From contig NZ_JAPTGG010000009.1 in assembly GCF_026891035.1 (NCBI RefSeq), forward strand, positions 152,103 to 216,102: a stretch of 64,000 bases of DNA. Direction: 5' to 3'. Every line of letters begins with the position of its first letter. Position 1 is the stretch's first letter. Source of the stretch: Dasania phycosphaerae. GTDB taxonomy: Bacteria > Pseudomonadota > Gammaproteobacteria > Pseudomonadales > Dasaniaceae. Under the pieces are notes generated by a model that saw only the letters and a program-made list of their open reading frames with translations, searched no databases and was not told the DNA's origin. A program made the translations under genes and the position numbers. This document shows positions 8,199 to 16,082 of this stretch, one piece after another.

Positions 8199-9446
8199 AT
8201 GAAAAAAGAACTCTACGACATTGGTGTAGCGCCACCACTAGGGGAAGTTCCAGCTAAAATGCACGGTTGGCTAATTCGGGCTGATAGATTTGGTGAGCCT
8301 ATTAAGGCTTTTAAAAAAGAAGTTATAGACACCCCAAACATAAGTGAAAATGAGGTGCTGGTTTATGTGATGGCAGCCGGGGTTAATTACAATAATGTTT
8401 GGGCGGGTTTAGGGATGCCTATCGATGTAATTGCAACCAGAAACAAGCAGGGTGAGAGCGAAGATTTTCATATAGGCGGCTCCGATGCTTCAGGTATTGT
8501 TTATAAAGTGGGCAGTGCCGTTAGCAATGTAAAAGTTGGTGACGAGGTAGTAATACATTGTGGCACTTGGACTAAAGAGTGCGAGATGGAAAAAGCAGGT
8601 AAGGATCCCATGTACGACTCCTCTTTTCATATATGGGGGTACGAAACTAATTACGGCAGTTTTGCCCAGTTTACTAGGGTTCAATCCCATCAGCTATTGC
8701 CTAAGCCTAAACACCTTAGTTGGGATGCCGCAGCTGCCTATATGTTGGTAGGGGCTACGGCTTATAGGATGTTGATGTCATGGGCACCCAATAACGTAAA
8801 AAAAGACGACGTGGTTTTGGTGTGGGGTGGTGCAGGTGGTTTGGGTTGTATGGCTATACAAATTGCCAAAGCCATGGGGGCAAAGCCCATTGCGGTAGTT
8901 TCATGCGAATCAAAAATTGAATATTGCATGCAGTTGGGAGCTGTGGGCTGTATAAACCGTAATGATTTTGACCACTGGGGTATGTTGCCCCACTGGGATG
9001 ATGAGCAGGCCTATAACGACTGGGCTAAAGGTGCGCGTAAATTTGGCAAGGCTATTTGGGAAATTATTGGCGAAAAGCGCGGTGTAGATATTGTTTTTGA
9101 ACACCCGGGTGAGGCCACCATACCAACATCTATATTTGTCTGTGAAACGGGGGGTATGGTGGTGATTTGTGCTGGCACCAGTGGTTACAATGCAACTATG
9201 GATTTGCGCTATCAGTGGATGCGTCAAAAACGTTTTCAAGGTTCACATTTTGCTAATGATGAGCAGGCCATTGGCATCAATAATTTAGTGATGGAAAAAA
9301 AGGTCGATCCCTGTTTGTACAAAACATTTAACTACGACCAGCTGCCGGACGCTCACCAAATGATGTACGAAAATAAACATGCTCACGGTAATATGTCAGT
9401 TTTGGTGGGGGCAACTGATTTTAATCAGGGGGTGAAAAGCCATTAG
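8199..9446 (+). CDS. ccr: Crotonyl-CoA carboxylase/reductase
   Basis: This 415-residue enoyl-thioester reductase of the medium-chain dehydrogenase family adds CO2 to crotonyl-CoA with NADPH to give (2S)-ethylmalonyl-CoA, the defining step of the ethylmalonyl-CoA pathway. The N-terminal GroES-like part has GVNYNNVWAGLG (61-72) and IWGYETNYGSF (145-155). The NADPH fold has VWGGAGGLG (208-216). By analogy with characterised Ccr, the CO2-holding residues map to the Asn in NYNNVW, Glu149 and His350 in FQGSHF; the residue before Glu149 is Tyr. Long inserts such as HWDDEQAYNDWAKGARKFG are normal for Ccr. A GAGGG box precedes the ATG. It closes the operon, and a hairpin follows. Confidence 0.95.
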   Translation: MKKELYDIGVAPPLGEVPAKMHGWLIRADRFGEPIKAFKKEVIDTPNISENEVLVYVMAAGVNYNNVWAGLGMPIDVIATRNKQGESEDFHIGGSDASGIVYKVGSAVSNVKVGDEVVIHCGTWTKECEMEKAGKDPMYDSSFHIWGYETNYGSFAQFTRVQSHQLLPKPKHLSWDAAAAYMLVGATAYRMLMSWAPNNVKKDDVVLVWGGAGGLGCMAIQIAKAMGAKPIAVVSCESKIEYCMQLGAVGCINRNDFDHWGMLPHWDDEQAYNDWAKGARKFGKAIWEIIGEKRGVDIVFEHPGEATIPTSIFVCETGGMVVICAGTSGYNATMDLRYQWMRQKRFQGSHFANDEQAIGINNLVMEKKVDPCLYKTFNYDQLPDAHQMMYENKHAHGNMSVLVGATDFNQGVKSH

Positions 9447-9511
9447 GCAACTTTAACTTGATTGGGTATGCAGAGCAGGGCAGCTAAGCGCTAGGTCTGT
9501 AAAACAAAAAT

Positions 9512-9542
9512 AGCCGGCTGTAATATGAATCAGCAGCCGGCT
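9512..9542. terminator. Bidirectional hairpin terminator after ccr
   Basis: AGCCGGCTG (9512-9520) pairs perfectly with CAGCCGGCT (9534-9542) around a 13-base loop. On the minus strand it is followed by ATTTTTGTTTT, a good rho-independent signal. On the plus strand the T-run is weak. The last base overlaps the stop codon of the small minus-strand gene. Confidence 0.7.
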
Positions 9543-9628
9543 TATTTAGCTGTTGCGGCTATAGTTAAAGGGTGTCTATGAATCGCACACATGACAAGCG
9601 AAAAGAATAAAAAGGCAGTTTTAAACAC
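9542..9628 (-). CDS. Small hydrophobic peptide, 28 aa
   Basis: A GTG start at 9628 has an ideal ribosome site, AAGGAG six bases upstream, and opens a 28-codon frame that reads MFKTAFLFFSLVMCAIHRHP and ends TIAATAK. The stop is at 9542-9544. The first half is a single hydrophobic segment, so the product would be a membrane or exported micropeptide. It lies 34 bp behind the frameshifted secreted-protein gene on the same strand and just before a strong terminator, so the two probably share a transcript. No family is recognised. It may be a real microprotein or the remains of a lipoprotein N-terminus (LVMC resembles a weak lipobox). Confidence 0.45.
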   Translation of the reverse strand: MFKTAFLFFSLVMCAIHRHPLTIAATAK

Positions 9629-9662
9629 AGTAATCTCCTTGTTTTGTTATTTTTAATAATAG

Positions 9663-10210
9663 TTACTCTTTGGGTATAATTTTTGATATCTCCTTTATAA
9701 GTGATAAATGTTTCAAAGTGATTTCTTTTTCAATAGAAGGGATAAACACAAATACTTCTTCATGTTCTGGGTATTTAAAATAAGTAGCAAAGGCTGTAAA
9801 CGGGGAGTGTGTTGTTTCATCGGTTTTATACGTAACGCTTATGTGTGACATTTCTAGCGTTAAATGCATTACAGAATCACGAATTTGAGTACATTTAACT
9901 TTCTCTACTTCACAATAATCCATGCCTTCATCACCATCAGCAGCACATAGTGTTTCTGCCATTCTTGAAGCTATAGCAGGTATATAATTGGTTGAAGCTT
10001 TCCCTACATTTCTCCAGTAGGGATCAATGTCAAATTGACGTATGTTTGCAATATGCTCATCATTCTTATAAATATATATGTAGTTGGTGCCTGATCTGTA
10101 GGTAATGCCAGATGTTTCCGGGATTTGGAATCTATTCAGCAGGAAATGTTCACTAGTAGAGGATAATACTGCAAGTGAGGAAAAAAAAAGAGCGCAATAA
10201 GGAATTTCAT
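9663..10210 (-). pseudogene. Secreted protein gene with frameshift in a T9 tract of the signal peptide
   Basis: The longest ATG frame gives only 99 residues (9663-9962), but the frame is open much further upstream without any ATG, GTG or TTG. A start ATG at 10210 begins MKFLIALFF, then runs into nine Ts (plus-strand A9 at 10181-10189). Adding one T joins it exactly to SSLAVLSSTSEHFLLNRF and the rest, giving a perfect Sec signal peptide and a protein of about 182 residues. The mature part has no family I recognise; it contains DPYWRNVGKAST, MAETLCAADGDEG and an acidic/aromatic C-terminus. The state could be a real frameshift, a homopolymer-based on/off switch, or a sequencing error. An AAGG lies about 12 bases upstream of the ATG. 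Confidence 0.6.
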
Positions 10211-10465
10211 AAAAGAATATTACCTTGTGTTATGGGGGGGGCTCCGGTCCGCATGGACGAAAAGATTCACATGGAGACTAAATCTTGTCAAGCTCCGCTG
10301 TGTCAGGATAGTTATGGTCTCAATCAATTTATAACTAAAAGGGATGTGTTAAGTCATTATAATGCAGTATCAACACCATTCAAGCCAGTTTAAGGAGGCA
10401 GTAGCAAAGCGACATAACCAAAGCAACATGTCTGTCAGAAATTTTCCCAGCAAGAAAGCTTTAAT
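10211..10465. other. Intergenic stretch with no recognisable gene
   Basis: Only short frames without family likeness or good ribosome sites occur here, including a 72-codon plus-strand frame (10175-10393) that overlaps the frameshifted gene. A run of eight Gs is seen near 10233. The stretch probably belongs to a decaying locus together with the channel remnant that follows. Confidence 0.4.
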
Positions 10466-10773
10466 CTTTCAGTAATGTATGACCTTCGTTCGATACGGGT
10501 TTTTCGTATATTTCGGCTTGTCAGGTTGTTTTAAGCTTGTTCGTTATAGTAGGGCGATAATACTGTTACATAGAGCGTTCGTTTTTATTAAGGAAAAGTT
10601 ACTTGTATTCTTGTTTTTAAAGCTGGCGCTAATATTTCTAGCTGGTGTTGGTATCTACTATTTCGAAGATCCAGTCCAGCCAGCAGTGTTTAGCTCTGGC
10701 TTCCATAGTTTGTGGTGTGGTTTCAATACCAGCTGGGTTAGTGGCTTCGTCTTTTCAAATACTCGTGACTTAG
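10466..10773 (+). pseudogene. Remnant of a voltage-gated potassium channel lacking the pore
   Basis: Three pieces in different frames together spell part of a six-helix ion channel. Frame one (about 10481-10531) gives DLRSIRVFRIFRLVRLF, an S4 voltage sensor with Arg at every third position. A frameshift in TTTT at 10529-10532 moves to the next frame, which gives KLVRYSRAIILLHRAF, the S5 helix FLFLKLALIFLAGVGIYYFE and FSSGFHSLW. After 10715 the third frame gives VVSIPAGLVASSFQ, the end of S6. The pore helix, the TVGYGD filter and most of S6 between HSLW and VVSIPAG are missing, so no working channel can be made. The first helices S1-S3 are not recognisable upstream. Confidence 0.72.
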
Positions 10774-10810
10774 AAGGATAGTGTTGTTGATTTTTACAAG
10801 TTGCAATAAA

Positions 10811-10832
10811 AAACGGGCCCTAAGGCCCGTTT
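10811..10832. terminator. Rho-independent terminator of gcvP
   Basis: AAACGGGCC (10811-10819) pairs with GGCCCGTTT (10824-10832) around a CTAA loop. On the minus strand the stem is followed by a T-run (TTTTTTATTGC), as expected for the end of gcvP. It can also stop plus-strand transcription. Confidence 0.85.
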
Positions 10833-10881
10833 GCTTACAATCTACATTCAGCTTTCAACCTAAAGATCGTTAGCCGATCTA

Positions 10882-13776
10882 TTACCCCTCACGCCAACTA
10901 TCAATACTAGGACAAGAACAAACCAAGTTCTTATCGCCATAAGCATTGTCTATACGCGCAACCGGTGGCCAGTATTTGCTGAACTCCATGCCGTCTATGG
11001 GGTAGGCGGCGAGTTTGCGGCTGTAGCTGTGGGGCCATTCGTCGTTGCTTAGTTCGGCGGCGGTGTGTGGCGCGTTGACTACGGGGTTGCTTTCTAGGGT
11101 GAGTTCACCGTTTTCTACCATGGCGATTTCTTTGCGTATGCTAATCATGGCGTCGATAAATCTATCCAGCTCTTCCTTGGGCTCTGATTCGGTGGGCTCT
11201 ATCATAAGTGTGCCCGGTACCGGGAACGACATAGTAGGTGCGTGAAAGCCGTAATCGTTTAAGCGTTTGGCGATATCTTCGCCGCCTATGCCGGTGCTTT
11301 CTTTTAACGGGCGTATATCAATAATGCATTCGTGAGCAACGCGGTTATTGCGGCCAGTAAAGAGTATGGGGTAGTGGCTTTCTAAACGCTTGGCGATGTA
11401 GTTGGCGCTTAATATGGCTACTTGGGTGGCGTTTTTAAGGCCTTGCTCACCCATCATGGAGATGTACATCCAAGTAATAGGTAGTATGGATGCGCTGCCC
11501 CAAGTGGCAGATGACACTACATCGTTGTTTATGTCCAAGCCTTCTATCGGTTGCACTGGGTTGTTAGCCAAGAAAGGTGCCAGGTGTTTTTTAACACCTA
11601 TAGGCCCCATGCCTGGGCCACCACCGCCGTGGGGTATGCAAAAGGTTTTGTGTAAGTTTAAGTGCGATACGTCGGCACCAAATTTACCGGGGGCAGCTAT
11701 GCCCACCATGGCGTTTAAGTTAGCGCCGTCTAGGTAAACCTGGCCGCCGTATTGGTGGATTACATCGCATACTTCGGTGATGTGCTCTTCAAATACACCG
11801 TGGGTAGAGGGGTAGGTCACCATGAGTGCGGCTAGGTCATCTTTGTGTTTTTCAGCTTTTTGTTTTAAGTCTTCAAAGTTGATGTTGCCATTTTTGTCGC
11901 ACTCGACGATTTCAATTTTCATGCCTGCTAGTGCGGCGCTGGCAGGGTTGGTGCCGTGGGCCGAGCTGGGGATTAGGCATAGGTTGCGCTGGTGATCGCC
12001 GCGGCTTTGGTGGTATTTCATAATCGCCAATAAGCCTGCGTATTCACCTTGCGCGCCAGAGTTAGGTTGCAGCGACATGGCATCGTAACCAGTGCATTGT
12101 TCTAACATGCGCTCTAACTGTTTAAATAAGGTGAGGTAACCCTGCGCTTGATCTTGTGGTGCGAAGGGGTGCATGTTGGCAAATTCTGGCCAGCTTACCG
12201 GTAGCATTTCGGCAGTGGCGTTGAGCTTCATGGTGCAAGAGCCCAGCGCAATCATGGAGTGGGTTAGGGTGATGTCTTTGTTTTCCAGGCGCTTCATATA
12301 ACGCAGCATTTCGGTTTCGGAGTGATGCTGGTTAAACACGGGGTGGGTTAATAAATCGCTGCTGCGTTGGTAGGCGGCGGGTATGCCGCTGTTGCCAGCA
12401 ATTTCGTCGTCTATTGCTTCTACGCTAAAGTCTATGCAGGCACCGCTGATAATGGCCCATAACATTTCTATATCGTCAGTGCTGGTGAGTTCATCCAGGC
12501 TGATAGAAATTTTATCGCCGTCGATTAAACGTAAGTTAACCTCGGCGGCTAAGGCGCGCTCGTTGATGGCTTGCTGTTGATCACCTACGTTTAGGGTAAG
12601 GGTATCAAACCAGCTATTGTTAGCGCTGTTAATCCCCAGTTTTTCTAAACCTGCGGCCAAAATATTAGTGTAGCGGTGTATGCGGTTGGCAATATTTTTT
12701 AAACCCTGTGGGCCATGATACACCGCGTAAAACGAGGCCATAATGGCTAGCAAGGCCTGCGCGGTGCAGATGTTGCTGGTGGCTTTTTCGCGGCGTATAT
12801 GTTGCTCGCGGGTTTGCATGGCCATGCGTAGCGCTTGGTTGCCGTGGCGATCTATAGATACGCCAATAATGCGGCCCGGGGTAGAGCGTTTAAAGCTATC
12901 GCGGGTGGCAAAGTAGGCGGCGTGTGGGCCACCAAAGCCCATGGGCACACCAAAGCGTTGGCTGTTGCCCAGCACTACGTCGGCACCGAGTTCACCGGGA
13001 GGGGTTAAAACTACTAGACTCATAATGTCGGCGGCCACGGCTACTAAGGTACCTTGCGCGTGGGCGGCATCGGTGAGGGTTTTTAAATCGGTGATATGGC
13101 CGTAGGTGTTGGGGTATTGTACTAATGCGCCATAAACCTCTTGCCCGATTAACTCTTCGGCGGCACCCATCACAATCTCAAAGCCACAGGTTTCGGCGCG
13201 AGTTTTTACCACGGCGATGGTTTGTGGGTGTACGTCGTTGGCGATAAAAAATTTGTCGGATTTATTTTTTTTGTTGCAGCGTTTTAGCAGCGTCATGGCT
13301 TCAGCGGCGGCGGTGCCTTCATCCAGCAGTGAGGCGTTGGCCAAGTCCATGCCGGTTAAATCCATGATCATTTGCTGGTAGTTTAATAGCGCCTCTAAAC
13401 GCCCTTGCGAAATTTCGGGTTGGTAAGGGGTGTAGGCGGTGTACCAGCCGGGGTTTTCTAATACGTTGCGCAAAATAACATTGGGCGTAAGGGTGGGGTG
13501 GTAGCCCATGCCTATAAAATTGCGCATTAATTTGTTTTGTTTGGCGATGGCTTTAAGCTGCGCCAGGGTGTCGGCTTCGGTTTGCGGTGTGGCTAAGTCC
13601 ATGGGCTGTTTAAGCCGTATATTGCTGGGCACGGTGCTGTCGATTAATTCATCCAGGCTGTTAAGGCCTAGTAGCTTTAACATGTCGGCCTGCTGTTGGG
13701 CGTCGGGGCCTATGTGGCGATGGATAAACTCATCGCGGGCTTGTAATTCAGATAGGCTGGCATCGAGCTTAAGCAT
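10882..13776 (-). CDS. gcvP: Glycine dehydrogenase (aminomethyl-transferring), P-protein
   Basis: The PLP-dependent P-protein decarboxylates glycine and passes the aminomethyl group to the lipoyl arm of GcvH. At 964 residues it is the fused single-chain form common in Proteobacteria. FIHRHIGPDAQQQADML is at the N-terminus. The PLP-binding Lys is in NLHKTF near residue 710, followed by the Gly-rich IPHGGGGPGMGP; SLQPNSGAQGEYAGL is also present. I place the start at the ATG at 13776 (MLKLDASLSELQ). A longer TTG reading at 13791 exists, but its second codon forms part of the GGAG box that serves the ATG. The gene is downstream of gcvT in the same orientation, and gcvH is not between them. Confidence 0.97.
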   Translation of the reverse strand: MLKLDASLSELQARDEFIHRHIGPDAQQQADMLKLLGLNSLDELIDSTVPSNIRLKQPMDLATPQTEADTLAQLKAIAKQNKLMRNFIGMGYHPTLTPNVILRNVLENPGWYTAYTPYQPEISQGRLEALLNYQQMIMDLTGMDLANASLLDEGTAAAEAMTLLKRCNKKNKSDKFFIANDVHPQTIAVVKTRAETCGFEIVMGAAEELIGQEVYGALVQYPNTYGHITDLKTLTDAAHAQGTLVAVAADIMSLVVLTPPGELGADVVLGNSQRFGVPMGFGGPHAAYFATRDSFKRSTPGRIIGVSIDRHGNQALRMAMQTREQHIRREKATSNICTAQALLAIMASFYAVYHGPQGLKNIANRIHRYTNILAAGLEKLGINSANNSWFDTLTLNVGDQQQAINERALAAEVNLRLIDGDKISISLDELTSTDDIEMLWAIISGACIDFSVEAIDDEIAGNSGIPAAYQRSSDLLTHPVFNQHHSETEMLRYMKRLENKDITLTHSMIALGSCTMKLNATAEMLPVSWPEFANMHPFAPQDQAQGYLTLFKQLERMLEQCTGYDAMSLQPNSGAQGEYAGLLAIMKYHQSRGDHQRNLCLIPSSAHGTNPASAALAGMKIEIVECDKNGNINFEDLKQKAEKHKDDLAALMVTYPSTHGVFEEHITEVCDVIHQYGGQVYLDGANLNAMVGIAAPGKFGADVSHLNLHKTFCIPHGGGGPGMGPIGVKKHLAPFLANNPVQPIEGLDINNDVVSSATWGSASILPITWMYISMMGEQGLKNATQVAILSANYIAKRLESHYPILFTGRNNRVAHECIIDIRPLKESTGIGGEDIAKRLNDYGFHAPTMSFPVPGTLMIEPTESEPKEELDRFIDAMISIRKEIAMVENGELTLESNPVVNAPHTAAELSNDEWPHSYSRKLAAYPIDGMEFSKYWPPVARIDNAYGDKNLVCSCPSIDSWREG

Positions 13777-13861
13777 GGATAATATCTCCAAAAAGTATTA
13801 GCTGTGATGGCTGTGTACAGCCATCGGTAAAGTTGCAATAAATTGAATTTTTTAACGGTAA

Positions 13862-15001
13862 TTAGCGTACGTAGTTTTGTGGGGTAAAGGGCATTTTTAC
13901 CACTTCTACCGCTATGGTTTTGCCACGTAATAACACCGCAATTTGGCTGCCTATGGCGGCGTGCTCGGCACTGACATAGCCCATGGCTACCGGTGCGCCC
14001 ACGGTGGGGCCAAAGCCGCCACTGGTAACGCGGCCTATGCTGTTGCCAGGGCTATCCATCAGCTCGGCGCCTTCGCGCACGGGCGCGCGGCCATTAATTT
14101 TTAAGCCCACCCGTTTGCGGCTGGCACCGTTTTCTATTTGCGCCGCGATGATGTCGGCGCCGGGGTAGCCGCCAGCTTTTTCGCCGCCGGGGCGACGGGA
14201 TTTGCTAATCGACCATAATAGGCCCGCTTCTACTGGAGTAGTGCTGGTATCTAAATCGTGGCCGTACAGGCACAAGCCCACTTCCAGGCGCAGCGAGTCG
14301 CGCGCGCCCAGGCCTATGGCCTCAACTTCGTCTAAGGCTAGCAGCTGTTGCGCAAAGGCGGTGGCGTGCTGGGCGGGTATGGAAATTTCGTAGCCGTCTT
14401 CGCCGGTGTAACCTGCACAGCTAACAAAGCATTCAACCTCTGCGCCATCTATTGTAACGGTGGCGGGGCTGGCGCTCATAAAGCGCAACTCGGCAGCGCT
14501 GGGGATAAGTTGGTCCAGGGCGGCGCGAGCTTGTGGGCCTTGCAGGGCCAGTAGGGCGTGGTCTTCTATTACTTCTATGTCAAAGCCGTTGAGGTGGGCG
14601 CGCAGGTGGGCGATGTCTTGCTCTTTACAGGCGGCGTTTACCACTAAAAAGAACTCATCGTCGGCTAGGCGGGTGATCATTAAGTCATCTAAAATGCCGC
14701 CTTGCTCATTGGTGAACACCGCATAGCTTTGTTTGAATTTGGGCAGTACCGCTAGGTCTACGGGGACTAAGGCTTCTAGGGCCTCGGTAATGCCTGCGCC
14801 TTTAATGCGCACTTGGCCCATGTGTGATACATCAAACAAGCCGGCTTGCTCGCGGCAGTGGTTATGCTCTTTAAGTACACCCAGTGGGTATTGTACGGGC
14901 ATGGCATAGCCAGCAAAGGGCACCATTTTGGCACCTAGTGCCAGGTGCAAATCGTACAGTGGGGTGTGAAGTAGCGGGCTGTTTGACGGGCTATCTGACA
15001 T
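13862..15001 (-). CDS. gcvT: Aminomethyltransferase, T-protein of the glycine cleavage system
   Basis: The T-protein transfers the methylene group from the aminomethyl-lipoyl GcvH to tetrahydrofolate and frees ammonia. The 379-residue reading begins MSDSPSNSPLLHTPLYDLH. Family landmarks are KMVPFAGYAMPVQY, LFDVSHMGQV, GYTGEDGYEIS, LGARDSLRLEVGLCLYGHD and VTSGGFGPTVGAPVAMGYV. The ATG at 15001 has GGGAG seven bases upstream, so I prefer it to an upstream reading that would add 17 residues. gcvP follows 85 bp downstream. I looked for a glycine riboswitch in the leader (15002-15160) and did not see the paired aptamer structure. Confidence 0.96.
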   Translation of the reverse strand: MSDSPSNSPLLHTPLYDLHLALGAKMVPFAGYAMPVQYPLGVLKEHNHCREQAGLFDVSHMGQVRIKGAGITEALEALVPVDLAVLPKFKQSYAVFTNEQGGILDDLMITRLADDEFFLVVNAACKEQDIAHLRAHLNGFDIEVIEDHALLALQGPQARAALDQLIPSAAELRFMSASPATVTIDGAEVECFVSCAGYTGEDGYEISIPAQHATAFAQQLLALDEVEAIGLGARDSLRLEVGLCLYGHDLDTSTTPVEAGLLWSISKSRRPGGEKAGGYPGADIIAAQIENGASRKRVGLKINGRAPVREGAELMDSPGNSIGRVTSGGFGPTVGAPVAMGYVSAEHAAIGSQIAVLLRGKTIAVEVVKMPFTPQNYVR

Positions 15002-15160
15002 GCTTGTGCTCCCAGCCTTGTGGCTGCTGACAGGTGGATACAGAGGCGGCATATTACCGCTGGATCATATATAACAGAAGTTAATTATTATTATTGTTGG
15101 ATAAGAAAATCTAATGGGATAAGCTGGCATGCACTGCATAGTTAACTATGAGGAAAAGCT

Positions 15161-16030
15161 ATGGTAATGAAAAACCTGCCCATGGATATGCTGCGCTCTT
15201 TGGTGGTGATTAATGATGAGGGTGGTTTCACCGCCGCTGCCGATAAGCTGGGCCGCACCCAACCCGCGATTAGCCAGCAAATTAAAAAACTGGAGAGCCT
15301 GGTAGAGCGCCCACTGCTCAATAGGAATAGCCCTAAGCTGGAGCTAACCCCCGCCGGTGAGATGTTTTTGCGTTATGCCCGGCAAATATTAGCGCTAAAT
15401 GATGAGCTGGTAGGCCAGTTTGCCAACCCGCTAATGAGTGGTCGCATCAAAGTGGGTATACCCAGTGAGTTTGCCACTACACTGCTGCCCAAGATTATTG
15501 GCCGCTTTGCCAAAACCTACCCCGATGTGAGTTTGGATATTAGCTGTGATCTCAGCCGTAATTTGCTTTCTGACGAGCAGCGCAAGCAGTACGATTTGAT
15601 TTTGGCCCTACATGATAGGGTCACCCCCCAGCAGCGCCGTTCGCAAAAAGATTTAATAAAAACTGATGATTTGGTGTGGGTAGGTAGCGAAGGCTCGCGC
15701 GCCCATTTACAAGATACCTTGCCCTTGGTGGCAGCCCCCAGTGGTTGTATTTACCGGCAGCGGGCTTTGCAAAAACTGGGGCAGGCCAAGCGCAGCTGCC
15801 GCATTGTTTACAATATTTCTGATTTAACCGGCATAGAGGCAGCCCTGCATGAGGGCTTGGGGGTCACAGTGCTGGCTCGCAGCACGGTGCCTAGCTCGCT
15901 GACGATTATAGAGTCCTGCGAGCAACTGCCCGCGTTGGGCTCTATAGGTATAGGTTTAAAGCAACTGCACCCCGGTGATAACCCGGTGGTGCAGGTGTTG
16001 GCTGATTTTATTAAAGCCGGCCTGGCTTAG
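15161..16030 (+). CDS. LysR-family transcriptional regulator
   Basis: The 289-residue protein has the N-terminal winged helix-turn-helix typical of LysR (MDMLRSLVVINDEGGFTAAA, then RTQPAISQQIKKLE), followed by the effector domain from about residue 90 (SGRIKVGIPSEF). It is divergent from gcvT, with about 160 bp between their starts, and an AGGA box precedes the ATG. Divergent placement suggests it could act on gcvT-gcvP, but known GcvA proteins differ and no ligand can be read from the sequence. Confidence 0.88.
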   Translation: MVMKNLPMDMLRSLVVINDEGGFTAAADKLGRTQPAISQQIKKLESLVERPLLNRNSPKLELTPAGEMFLRYARQILALNDELVGQFANPLMSGRIKVGIPSEFATTLLPKIIGRFAKTYPDVSLDISCDLSRNLLSDEQRKQYDLILALHDRVTPQQRRSQKDLIKTDDLVWVGSEGSRAHLQDTLPLVAAPSGCIYRQRALQKLGQAKRSCRIVYNISDLTGIEAALHEGLGVTVLARSTVPSSLTIIESCEQLPALGSIGIGLKQLHPGDNPVVQVLADFIKAGLA

Positions 16031-16040
16031 CAGCCGGCTC

Positions 16041-16065
16041 CTAGTCTCTAGCTTCTAGTCGCTAG
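16041..16065. repeat. CTAGTCTCTAG-type dispersed repeat
   Basis: The segment is built from copies of CTAGTCTCTAG and CTAGTCGCTAG back to back, between two convergent genes. The same words recur at 31093-31150 in another intergenic gap. Function unknown; it could be a dispersed short repeat or part of a terminator-like structure. Confidence 0.4.
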
Positions 16066-16082
16066 AATCTTAACCCTAGCGT

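Noticed and set aside
10175..10393. A 72-codon plus-strand frame with a Lys/Arg-rich start
   Set aside because: It overlaps the frameshifted secreted-protein gene, lacks a ribosome site and has no family likeness.
15002..15160. Glycine riboswitch before gcvT
   Set aside because: The region is too short and shows no paired aptamer core or conserved GGA/GAG segments.
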